Origin: an uncultured Elusimicrobium sp.
GTDB taxonomy: Bacteria; Elusimicrobiota; Elusimicrobia; Elusimicrobiales; Elusimicrobiaceae
Length of the DNA stretch: 11,765 nucleotides
NCBI GenBank assembly: GCA_937891135.1
Contig: CALAFB010000101.1
Location: 1 to 11,765, forward strand
Reading direction: 5' to 3'
The first letter of the stretch is position 1, and each line of letters begins with the position of its first letter. Of this stretch, positions 5,800 through 11,765 are shown in pieces. The position numbers and the translations under genes are program-made. A model generated the notes under the pieces. The model ran no database searches. It was not told the origin of the DNA and was given only the letters and a program-made list of their open reading frames with translations.

Positions 5800-6213
5800 A
5801 TGAGCAACCGCAGACAAGCACGCGAATGTGCCTTACAATCACTTTACTACGCAGACAGTAATGCTAATTTGTCTGCTGATACTATCTCCGGTTATACGGC
5901 ACAATTTGAAAAAGAACTGGCGGAATGTTTCCCGTTTTATAAAGATTTAGTAACCGGCACTACCCAACATTTAGCCAAAATTGATAAACTGGTTTCGGCC
6001 TATGCCAAAAACTGGACGCTTTCCCGCATGAGCGCGGTGGACCGTTCTATCTTGCGTATGGCTACCTATGAAATGGTCTTTAGTGCCGAAAAAACCCCCG
6101 TCGCCGCAATTATGGACGAAGCCATAGAACTGGCCAAAAAATTCTCTACCGAAAATTCCGGCAAATTTATTAACGGCCTCTTAGACCAACTGAAAAAAGA
6201 GCGCAAAAAATAG
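5800..6213 (+). CDS. nusB: Transcription antitermination factor NusB
   Basis: A 137-residue all-helical RNA-binding protein. With NusE (ribosomal protein S10) it binds boxA RNA in rRNA leaders and promotes processive rRNA transcription. The sequence shows the RRQARECALQSLYY N-terminal helix, LSRMSAVDRSILRMATYEM (about residues 74-92) and the AIMDEAIELAKKFSTENSGKFINGLLDQL C-terminal region. All are standard for the family, and the length is close to the E. coli protein. GGGG at 5791-5794 serves as a weak Shine-Dalgarno sequence. ligA starts 8 bases after its stop, which indicates one operon. Confidence 0.97.
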   Translation: MSNRRQARECALQSLYYADSNANLSADTISGYTAQFEKELAECFPFYKDLVTGTTQHLAKIDKLVSAYAKNWTLSRMSAVDRSILRMATYEMVFSAEKTPVAAIMDEAIELAKKFSTENSGKFINGLLDQLKKERKK

Positions 6214-6221
6214 GGGCCGCT

Positions 6222-8225
6222 ATGCACCCGAAAGACGAAATTGAACAACTTAAAAAGTTAATCAATTATCACAACAATTTGTATTACAATTTGGATAATC
6301 CCGTCTTGTCGGACACACAGTACGACGAACTTTACCAAAAACTAAAAGCCCTGGAAGACGCTTACCCCCAGTTTCGCACCAAAAACTCCCCCACGCAGCG
6401 CGTAGGCGGCAAAGCCAGCAACAGTTTTACGCAAGTTACCCACGCCGTGCCGATGATGTCGTTAGATAACTCGTATAACGCAAACGATATCCGCGCCTGG
6501 CACGAACGCACCGCTAAAATTTTACAAACCCATTCGTTTGAAATGGTGGTAGAAGCCAAGATTGACGGAGTATCTTGTTCGCTTACTTATGAAAATGGAC
6601 AGCTCGTCCAAGCCGCTACCCGCGGGGACGGCAAAGTAGGCGAAGATATCACCGCCAACGCACGCACGATTCAAAGTATCCCGCACCAACTGGCCGGCTC
6701 CGTTCCGCCGGGGCGGCTGGAAATACGCGGGGAAGTCTATATGAATAAGCAGGATTTGGAAACACTCAACCAAATCCAACAAGCCAAAAATGAAAACACC
6801 TTTGCCAATACCCGCAACGCCGCGGCCGGCTGTTTACGTCATAAAAATGCGGAAGTAGTAGCCAAGCGGCCGCTGCGTTTTTTTGCCCATTCGTTTGGCA
6901 CGGGCCAAATTGCGGCAGACAGTTTTAGCGGGTTTATTGATTTATGCAAACAATGGGGTTTTGCCGTGGGGCCGGCCCGGTTGCAAACCAGTTCCATAGA
7001 AGAAGTGATTCAATTTTATAATCAATTTGACACGCAACGTTCCCAACTACCGTTTGATGTAGACGGACTGGTCGTCAAAGTAAACGCCTTTAAAGACCAG
7101 CAATTATTAGGCACTACCGCCAAAAGCCCGCGCTGGGCCATGGCGTTTAAATATCCGGCCCCGCAAGCCACTACCACACTAAATAATGTAATTTTTTCCG
7201 TCGGACGTACCGGGATTATTACCCCCGTGGCTGAACTGGAACCCGTTTCCATTGGCGGGGTCACTATTTCCAACGCCACGTTACACAATTTTGATGAAAT
7301 CAAACGCTTACACGTGCGCGTGGGGGATAGTGTAATTATAGAACGTGCGGGGGAAGTAATCCCCAAAATTGTAAAAGTAGTAGAACAAAAAGGTATGCAG
7401 GATATTTTGCCCCCCGCCCAATGTCCGGTTTGCGGCGGGCACGTATACAAAGAAAATGACGAAGTAGGTTACTATTGCGTAAACCCTTCCTGCCCGGCCC
7501 AAATCCGCGCGCGATTATTGCACTTTGCCTCGCGTGATGCCATGGATATTGACGGGCTGGGGGAATCGGTCATGGACCAATTATTAGACCGCAAATTTAT
7601 TACAGACTTTGCCGACTTGTACAATTTAAACTTTTTTCACGTCCTTAATTTGGAAAATTTTAAAGATAAAAAAGCCCAAAATTTATTAGACGCCATTGAA
7701 GCCAGCAAACACAAGCCGCTTTCCAAATTATTATTTGCGCTGGGTATTGGCTTTGTCGGCGAAAAAACCGCCGAAATTTTGGCCGACCGCTTTCGCACGT
7801 TAGATGCCCTGCAAGCCGCCACGTTGGAAGAACTGCAAAGCATCCGGGAAATTGGGGAAACCGTTTCCCAAAGCGTGTATGACTTTTTCCGCGACGTTCG
7901 CGTGTGCGAACAAATTGAACGCTTGCGCCAAGCCGGGCTTAATTTTACGCAGCCCAAAAAAGAATTATCCGGCAACGTATTAGCAGGGAAAACCATTGTT
8001 TTTACCGGGGAATTACAAACCTTAAAACGTACCGAGGCCGAACGGTTAGCCAAGCAATACGGCGGGTATGCCAGCGGAAGCGTCTCTAAAAAAACCTCGT
8101 TTGTAGTAGCCGGGGAAAACGCCGGCACTAAACTTCAAAAAGCGCGCGAACTGGGTATCCCCGTTATGAGTGAAGACGAATTTTTAAAGATGATTGGGCA
8201 AGATAAAACGGAAAGTTTGCTATAA
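6222..8225 (+). CDS. ligA: NAD-dependent DNA ligase LigA
   Basis: A 667-residue ligase that seals nicks in replication and repair, using NAD+ to adenylate the active-site lysine. Domain Ia at the N-terminus (HNNLYYNLDNPVLSDTQYDEL) binds NAD+. The adenylation motif is EAKIDG with Lys113. The OB-fold region holds GRTGIITPVAELEPV. The zinc finger has Cys401, Cys404, Cys419 and Cys424, the canonical spacing. It is followed by helix-hairpin-helix repeats (LGIGFVGEKTAEILADRF and similar) and a C-terminal BRCT domain (about residues 585-660, LAGKTIVFTGELQ). It is full length with all key residues. Translation is probably coupled to nusB, with GGGG directly before the ATG. No clear terminator follows, so readthrough into the pilin 3 leader is possible. 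Confidence 0.99.
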   Translation: MHPKDEIEQLKKLINYHNNLYYNLDNPVLSDTQYDELYQKLKALEDAYPQFRTKNSPTQRVGGKASNSFTQVTHAVPMMSLDNSYNANDIRAWHERTAKILQTHSFEMVVEAKIDGVSCSLTYENGQLVQAATRGDGKVGEDITANARTIQSIPHQLAGSVPPGRLEIRGEVYMNKQDLETLNQIQQAKNENTFANTRNAAAGCLRHKNAEVVAKRPLRFFAHSFGTGQIAADSFSGFIDLCKQWGFAVGPARLQTSSIEEVIQFYNQFDTQRSQLPFDVDGLVVKVNAFKDQQLLGTTAKSPRWAMAFKYPAPQATTTLNNVIFSVGRTGIITPVAELEPVSIGGVTISNATLHNFDEIKRLHVRVGDSVIIERAGEVIPKIVKVVEQKGMQDILPPAQCPVCGGHVYKENDEVGYYCVNPSCPAQIRARLLHFASRDAMDIDGLGESVMDQLLDRKFITDFADLYNLNFFHVLNLENFKDKKAQNLLDAIEASKHKPLSKLLFALGIGFVGEKTAEILADRFRTLDALQAATLEELQSIREIGETVSQSVYDFFRDVRVCEQIERLRQAGLNFTQPKKELSGNVLAGKTIVFTGELQTLKRTEAERLAKQYGGYASGSVSKKTSFVVAGENAGTKLQKARELGIPVMSEDEFLKMIGQDKTESLL

Positions 8226-8226
8226 T
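8218..8226 (+). promoter_or_regulatory. Candidate promoter at the ligA 3' end
   Basis: TGCTATAAT is a perfect extended -10 box overlapping the last ligA codons and stop. The -35 match is weak. It would start a transcript near 8233, covering the whole pilin 3 leader. Confidence 0.4.
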
Positions 8227-8271
8227 AATTTATCTTTTTTAGGAGGGACGGCACCACTTAACACACACAAG

Positions 8272-8498
8272 CAATTTATTTTTGGATCTGTATTTACAGG
8301 GAACTTTTCACGGAAAAGTACCAACGCAATCCAAACAAGCCGATTAGGCAGAAAACTGGGTGGCCACCTGGGTTTCTTCCGAGTGTTTCCCGCTTTTAGC
8401 GGGAAACTACGGCTGTTATAGTTTGGGTTCCTGCGTTGGGCCCGGCTATGACAGCCGTTTTTTGCCGGGCCCGCGCCTATTTAGATGAGGATAATAAA
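8272..8498 (+). ncRNA. Structured 5' leader of pilin 3 (candidate cis-regulatory RNA)
   Basis: It has the same layout as the pilin 2 leader. It opens with CAATTTATTTTTGGATCTGTAT, a shortened form of the 47-base repeat. Then come a small hairpin 8288-8291/8296-8299, a perfect hairpin ACTTTTC/GAAAAGT (8303-8309/8313-8319), the TCCAAA block at 8330 with GCCGATTAGGC, a stem 8350-8354/8373-8377 enclosing the palindrome GGTGGCCACC, and a perfect 9-bp hairpin GTTTCCCGC/GCGGGAAAC (8385-8393/8399-8407). The last is a 13-bp stem with one G-U, ACGGCTGTTATAG (8409-8421) with CTATGACAGCCGT (8446-8458), followed by TTTTTT. A competing perfect stem, GGGCCCGGC (8438-8446) with GCCGGGCCC (8464-8472), crosses the terminator stem. 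The small open frame overlapping 8194-8421 has no coding signs. Confidence 0.6.
8409..8463 (+). terminator. Terminator-like hairpin upstream of pilin 3 start
   Basis: A 13-bp stem with one wobble pair ends in six T residues (8458-8463), so it has the form of an intrinsic terminator. It lies 36 bases before the pilin 3 ATG inside its own leader, which suggests premature termination as a control step. Confidence 0.6.
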
Positions 8499-9011
8499 AT
8501 GAAAAAAGGTTTTACCTTGTTGGAACTGTTAGTTGTTATTTTAATCATCGGTATTTTGGCAGCCGTCGCGTTGCCGCAATACCAAAAAGCCGTGGGAAAA
8601 AGCCGGGTTACGGAGGCCCTTGTAAATTTGCGCAGCATCGGAAACGCCGTACAACTCTGCGAAATGGAACACGGCACGGATATAGAGACAAATGGATGTT
8701 GGAATTTTGATAATCTCAGCATTGAGGTAGGACAGGTTCCTGTTCCTACGCATGCCGATAGTTCATACACCAACAACACCCACTATCTGCCTTATTCTTT
8801 AGATGGGGGAACCGAAATCATCGCCACAGCCGGTGTGGCAATAAGTGGTACACTTCATTCAATCAATAGCCAAGATGTATGTTTATGTATGTTCCGCGAC
8901 GGCTCCGTACGGGGCGTATTGGGCAATTGTTATAATGAACCCGGTTGGAATGTACTCGGAGCCCTGGGTATAGACCCGGCCACAGAAGAAGATAACTGTA
9001 ACTGCTGTTAA
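8499..9011 (+). CDS. Type IV pilin-like protein, Cys-rich (pilin 3)
   Basis: A 170-residue class III prepilin with the short leader MKKG and mature N-terminus FTLLELLVVILIIGILAAVA (Phe5 as mature residue 1, Glu9 as Glu5). It is followed by LPQYQKAVGKSRVTEALVNL, the usual amphipathic continuation. The globular part shares no clear sequence with pilin 2. It carries nine cysteines, including VCLCMF near the middle and the C-terminus DNCNCC, more than a typical two-Cys pilin D-region. Disulfide cross-links or metal binding are both possible. The start is set by GATGAGG, 8 bases before ATG 8499. An upstream ATG at 8436 lies inside the leader hairpins and is rejected. It is followed by a strong terminator and is probably monocistronic. 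Confidence 0.92.
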   Translation: MKKGFTLLELLVVILIIGILAAVALPQYQKAVGKSRVTEALVNLRSIGNAVQLCEMEHGTDIETNGCWNFDNLSIEVGQVPVPTHADSSYTNNTHYLPYSLDGGTEIIATAGVAISGTLHSINSQDVCLCMFRDGSVRGVLGNCYNEPGWNVLGALGIDPATEEDNCNCC

Positions 9012-9033
9012 TATCAACATACTTCTCAGTATT

Positions 9034-9063
9034 TCCGGGGGATGAAACCCCCGGAGATTTTTT
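9034..9063 (+). terminator. Intrinsic terminator after pilin 3
   Basis: TCCGGGGG (9034-9041) pairs with CCCCCGGA (9048-9055) around ATGAAA, followed by six T residues at 9058-9063. Confidence 0.9.
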
Positions 9064-9118
9064 AAGGGCCCATTTTTCTATAGGCCCAAAGGCCCTCGTC
9101 CGCGCGCTCCAAAAACAT

Positions 9119-9124
9119 TACAAT
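9119..9124 (+). promoter_or_regulatory. -10 box of the protease pair
   Basis: TACAAT lies 6 bases before ATG 9131, the same spacing as recG. No Shine-Dalgarno sequence precedes the ATG. The -35 region is weak, so this is tentative. Confidence 0.4.
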
Positions 9125-9130
9125 ATAAAT

Positions 9131-10297
9131 ATGTTAAAGCGTGGGTTAATTGTATGCTGCATATTGGGATGTGGATTGTTGCCTAGTGAGGCCCAGCGGG
9201 GCCGTTATGCGCTACCCGTTGCACGCAGCGCATTGAGCCGGTTACCTGCTGCTAGTGTGGTAACCCGTACCCCGGGGCAAGGCCTATTTCTCCATACGGA
9301 GCGGGCCGTCTTACAATCACAAGCCATTCGCCAATCCCAATATCTGCACCGGATTCAACGCGGCAAAGAAAATCTGCCCGCCCCGTTGCGCCAGTCTGTA
9401 TTTATCTTACAAGAAAAAAGCATCCTTAATAAATGGCTGGTGGGTATTCCGCCGGCTACTACCTTTATTATAGAAGAAACTTACCAAGGCACCCCGTATA
9501 TTTGGGGCGTAACTGCCGCCCATTATTATTGGCAAAATCCTACGTTATTGCATCCGGATTATCCTGCCCCTATTTCTGTATCATTAGAAGCCAAGGGAAA
9601 TGCGGGGATGACAGATTTGGTAGCGTTTCCGCTCCCGGCCAATTTGCCCGGTATTACCCCGCTAAAACTAGCCGACAAGTTACCACAGAAAGGGGAAGAA
9701 CTCCATTCGGTGGGATTTTTTCAACAGGAATTTCGTCATACACTTCCGCAGCAAGTAATAGATGTTACTTCACAGCGTTTTATTACTACCCTTCCTGTTG
9801 AACCCGGCGTAAACCGGGCCGGGGCGTGCGGTTCCCCGATTTTAAATGCTAGTAACGAAGTGGTAGGCGTTCACATTGGCAGCTCAACCGGCAGGCACAT
9901 CGGCTATGCAGTACCTGCTTCTCATTTACAACGCTTGTTGCAGGCCTACCATGAGGGGGCCGCTCCGCAGCCGCTTGTATTAAATGGCTTAAAAATAGGA
10001 GAAATACAAGTCAATGACTATATTTCTTTTATTTATGTCAACCAGCAAGAAGACAATTTGTATACCATTAACCCGCACCATCACGAAGCATCTTTGGACT
10101 ATGCCCACTTGGAGCAGTACGTTGATTTACCCTACGCAGCAAGTAATGGGGCAGACCATATTCTATTTATTATTCAGCGGGCTCCTTTTTCTTCTTCCGG
10201 CAAAGACAAAAAAATGCATGCTTTTAAACTGACTTATGATTTAAATACGCAACAAGCGACGTGGGAGCAAGATGATTCTTATGTTACGTACTATTAA
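9131..10297 (+). CDS. Secreted trypsin-like (PA clan) protease with Cys nucleophile, paralog 1
   Basis: A 388-residue exported protein. The signal peptide MLKRGLIVCCILGCGLLPSEA ends with a likely SEA|Q cleavage. About 85 residues without recognisable motifs precede a chymotrypsin-fold domain. His131 lies in WGVTAAHY (the TAAHC position) and Asp162 in MTDLVAFPLP. The nucleophile motif is GACGSPIL with Cys233, where serine members read G[DN]SGGP. GVHIGSSTGRHIGYAVP follows, as in the last strands of the fold. The His-Asp-Cys spacing (31 and 71) is close to HtrA-like proteases. A C-terminal domain (about 285-388) is shared only with the next gene. Peptidase activity is plausible because the whole triad is present with Ser changed to Cys, as in viral 3C enzymes, but an inactive binding protein cannot be excluded. 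The substrate is unknown. It overlaps the next gene by 26 bases. Confidence 0.82.
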   Translation: MLKRGLIVCCILGCGLLPSEAQRGRYALPVARSALSRLPAASVVTRTPGQGLFLHTERAVLQSQAIRQSQYLHRIQRGKENLPAPLRQSVFILQEKSILNKWLVGIPPATTFIIEETYQGTPYIWGVTAAHYYWQNPTLLHPDYPAPISVSLEAKGNAGMTDLVAFPLPANLPGITPLKLADKLPQKGEELHSVGFFQQEFRHTLPQQVIDVTSQRFITTLPVEPGVNRAGACGSPILNASNEVVGVHIGSSTGRHIGYAVPASHLQRLLQAYHEGAAPQPLVLNGLKIGEIQVNDYISFIYVNQQEDNLYTINPHHHEASLDYAHLEQYVDLPYAASNGADHILFIIQRAPFSSSGKDKKMHAFKLTYDLNTQQATWEQDDSYVTYY

Positions 10298-11414
10298 AAA
10301 TTTATTTCCGTTTTTCATTCAAAAACCGGTTGTATTTACAATAGGTTTTTTGTTATTGTCATTTTTTTCAGAAGGGGTTGTCCACGCCCAATGGTACAAA
10401 AAACTAACGTCGGTACAATCCCGCTTAGCCCGGGTTACTGCTGCCCCTGCGTTGCAAACGCAGCTTTCCCGTACGGTAGACCGTACGGTACATCAGCAAC
10501 GCTGTACCCAGGCAACCCATATCCGCGCTCCGCTTGCTTCTTCCGTGCTTAAAATGCGGGAAGCTGATTGGGTATTACGCTTTTTTTCTATGCAAGGAAC
10601 CGCTTTCGTGTTAGAAGAAACCTATCAAGGAAAGAAATATTTATGGGGTATTACAGCCACTCATTACTTATACCAGCAACCCGCTGTACAACTACCGGGC
10701 ACCCATAAATTCTTTCGGGTCCCCTTTGTGATTCAAAGTAGTGCCGGAAGGGGGGATGTTTCTTTGTTTCCTCTCCCTGCCCAATTAGCGGGTAAAGTGA
10801 CGGCGTTAAAATTGGCGGCTCTGTCTCCCCAACCCGGGGACGAATTACATTCCGTTGGATTTTTTAATAAAAAACTCCAATTAGACGAACATCGTATTGT
10901 CCAAACGATTTCCCCGGACCACTTAATTACTTCGCTGCGGGTGGATCCCGAAATAAGCCGCGAAGGGGCTTGCGGCGGCCCGGTTCTAAATGAACAACAA
11001 GAAGTAGTGGGGCTGCATGTGGGCAGTTCCGTTCGCCAGCAAATTGGTTATGCTGTCCCGTTAGAACATATCCGGTATGCCTTACAGGCATATCATGACG
11101 CTTCGGTCAACCCGCAACCCCTGATTTATGACGGCGTTACGCTGGGTACTATCGGCATCAATGAATATATCAAATCGGTTACCTTCTACAACCAAGACCA
11201 AAAAGAAAGTTTTTCTTTATTTCATAAAACGGTAGATTATACCCATTTAGAAATGTTGGCTGAAGAAATGCATCCGGATAAAATTGTCTTTTCTATTGAA
11301 CAAAATCCGCTTTCTTCTACTTCTCCGGACCAAGAATATTATATTTATACGTTAATATATGATTTACAAACAGGCCAAATAACCCGTACCCCTCGCCAAC
11401 CGCATGATTTGTAA
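10272..11414 (+). CDS. Secreted trypsin-like (PA clan) protease with Cys nucleophile, paralog 2
   Basis: A 380-residue paralog of the preceding gene with the same layout. The N-terminal signal or membrane segment (LFPFFIQKPVVFTIGFLLLSFFSEGVVHA) probably ends VHA|Q. His131 lies in WGITATHY, Asp162 in GRGDVSLFPLP and Cys234 in EGACGGPVLN, then VGLHVGSS...IGYAVP. Blocks nearly identical to paralog 1 include EETYQG, DELHSVGFF (EELHSVGFF) and the C-terminal YDLQTGQ. The two diverge elsewhere, so the duplication is old. Start choice: ATG 10272 has GGGAG only 4 bases away, and ATG 10281 is 13 bases from it. Both lie inside the upstream gene, so translational coupling is likely. Both paralogs retain the full triad, which argues for kept function in each. 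No clear terminator lies before the tRNA promoter. Confidence 0.82.
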   Translation: MILMLRTIKNLFPFFIQKPVVFTIGFLLLSFFSEGVVHAQWYKKLTSVQSRLARVTAAPALQTQLSRTVDRTVHQQRCTQATHIRAPLASSVLKMREADWVLRFFSMQGTAFVLEETYQGKKYLWGITATHYLYQQPAVQLPGTHKFFRVPFVIQSSAGRGDVSLFPLPAQLAGKVTALKLAALSPQPGDELHSVGFFNKKLQLDEHRIVQTISPDHLITSLRVDPEISREGACGGPVLNEQQEVVGLHVGSSVRQQIGYAVPLEHIRYALQAYHDASVNPQPLIYDGVTLGTIGINEYIKSVTFYNQDQKESFSLFHKTVDYTHLEMLAEEMHPDKIVFSIEQNPLSSTSPDQEYYIYTLIYDLQTGQITRTPRQPHDL

Positions 11415-11491
11415 AATGTATTACAAAAAGAAATGATGGAATAAAATTATGAGATATTACTGAAAGAAAATATACTAGGTATTTGTAAATA

Positions 11492-11500
11492 TGGTATAAT
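11492..11500 (+). promoter_or_regulatory. tRNA-Leu promoter
   Basis: TGGTATAAT is an extended -10 box with a perfect TATAAT (11495-11500). The expected start near 11507 lies about 9 bases before the tRNA. The -35 region has no good match. Confidence 0.65.
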
Positions 11501-11515
11501 AAAGTATAGTTTTGA

Positions 11516-11602
11516 GCCGGGGTGCTGGAATTGGTATACAGGATAGTCTCAAAAACTATTGCCCACACGGGCTTAAGGGTTCAAGTCCCTTCCCCGGTAC
11601 CA
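11516..11602 (+). tRNA. tRNA-Leu, anticodon CAA
   Basis: Acceptor GCCGGGG (11516-11522) pairs with CCCCGGT (11592-11598) with a G1-U72 wobble, then A73 and an encoded CCA. The anticodon stem ATAGT/ACTAT closes the loop CTCAAAA with anticodon CAA (reads UUG). A long variable arm (around GCCCACACGGGC) marks a class II tRNA, and the T loop is TTCAAGT. It is 87 bases long including CCA. It has its own promoter and terminator. Confidence 0.95.
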
Positions 11603-11617
11603 TTTGGAACAAGTGAG

Positions 11618-11646
11618 CCCTTCGGAGAGTAGTCCGAAGGGTTTTT
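11618..11646 (+). terminator. Intrinsic terminator of tRNA-Leu
   Basis: CCCTTCGGA (11618-11626) pairs perfectly with TCCGAAGGG (11633-11641) around GAGTAG, followed by TTTTT. Confidence 0.95.
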
Positions 11647-11697
11647 AAATTATATTTTATGAGGAGTTTGTAGCAAACCCGCAGCAAGGGATTTTAT

Positions 11698-11744
11698 ATA
11701 CAATTTATTTTGTTTTTGGAACCGTATGCAGAATACGGATAGCT
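11698..11744 (+). repeat. Leader-opening repeat, copy B
   Basis: Matches 4835-4881 at 41 of 47 positions. The hairpin CCGTAT (11722-11727) with ATACGG (11733-11738) is fully paired here. Confidence 0.85.
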
Positions 11745-11765
11745 CGCGCAAGCGGGCTACGAATC
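11698..11765 (+). ncRNA. Left part of a third pilin-type leader, cut by the window edge
   Basis: After the repeat comes a second hairpin, TAGCTCGC (11740-11747) with GCGGGCTA (11752-11759) around GCAA, in the same place as the second hairpin of the pilin 2 leader but with a different sequence. The remainder lies outside the window. A weak AT-rich -10-like stretch precedes it, and no confident promoter is visible. Confidence 0.5.

Noticed and set aside
8194..8421. 75-residue open frame between ligA and pilin 3
   Set aside because: It overlaps the ligA end in another frame, crosses several perfect hairpins and has no recognisable protein features.
8436..8498. Upstream ATG for pilin 3
   Set aside because: It lies inside the terminator-like and competing stems and has no ribosome binding site; ATG 8499 does.
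9131..9193. Lipoprotein signal in protease paralog 1 (Cys at residues 9, 10 and 14)
   Set aside because: No proper lipobox (L-[AS]-[GA]-C) fits at the end of the hydrophobic stretch; an ordinary cleavage after SEA is more convincing.
11317..11568. 83-residue minus-strand open frame
   Set aside because: It overlaps the tRNA-Leu gene and the end of paralog 2 and has no coding signs.
1..11765. CRISPR arrays, insertion sequences, phage or integrase genes
   Set aside because: No regularly spaced direct repeats, transposase or integrase motifs were seen; the repeats present are the pilin-linked ones described.

Overview
The window looks like a chromosomal piece from a gut-dwelling member of the Elusimicrobiota (Elusimicrobium-like). 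This is inferred from three type IV pilin-like genes that share an almost invariant N-terminal segment (GFTL[IL]ELLVV.LIIGILAAVA.PQYQKAV), a hallmark as I recall it of gut Elusimicrobia. A secreted choloylglycine-hydrolase-family enzyme and a mixed AT/GC composition fit this. No phylogenetic marker in the window proves it.

Layout, left to right. (1) 1-566: a decayed pilin-like gene, frameshifted after the conserved helix, with two hairpins at its 5' end. (2) 576-2669, minus: recG. (3) 2676-2726: back-to-back promoters with overlapping -35 hexamers, serving recG and the next gene; both mRNAs are predicted to be leaderless or nearly so. (4) 2734-3555: a secreted HEXXHXXGXXD zinc protease whose last codons and 3' flank match those of a pilin gene. 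(5) 3621-4715, minus: a secreted choloylglycine hydrolase / penicillin V acylase-family amidase. (6) 4802-5097: promoter and long structured leader, then pilin 2 (5098-5628). (7) 5800-8225: the nusB-ligA housekeeping pair. (8) 8226-8498: a second structured leader, then pilin 3 (8499-9011). (9) 9131-11414: two overlapping paralogous secreted proteases of chymotrypsin fold in which the nucleophile position is Cys, not Ser. (10) 11516-11602: tRNA-Leu(CAA) with its own promoter and terminator. (11) From 11698 to the edge: another copy of the first part of the pilin leader, which predicts a further pilin gene just outside the window.

The housekeeping genes (recG, nusB, ligA, tRNA-Leu) are ordinary. 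The accessory material between them is a scattered surface/secretion set: pilin-like proteins, two kinds of exported protease and an exported amidase. The most interesting signal is the pilin leader, roughly 230-260 nt long. It recurs upstream of pilins 2 and 3, partly at pilin 1 and again at the right edge. Its stems sit at matching positions but have different sequences, and it ends in a terminator-like hairpin before the ribosome binding site. This looks like a cis-regulatory RNA or a mobile palindromic element tied to pilin genes. The second strong signal is exchange of 3' gene ends between a pilin and a protease. The third is the Cys-nucleophile trypsin-like pair.
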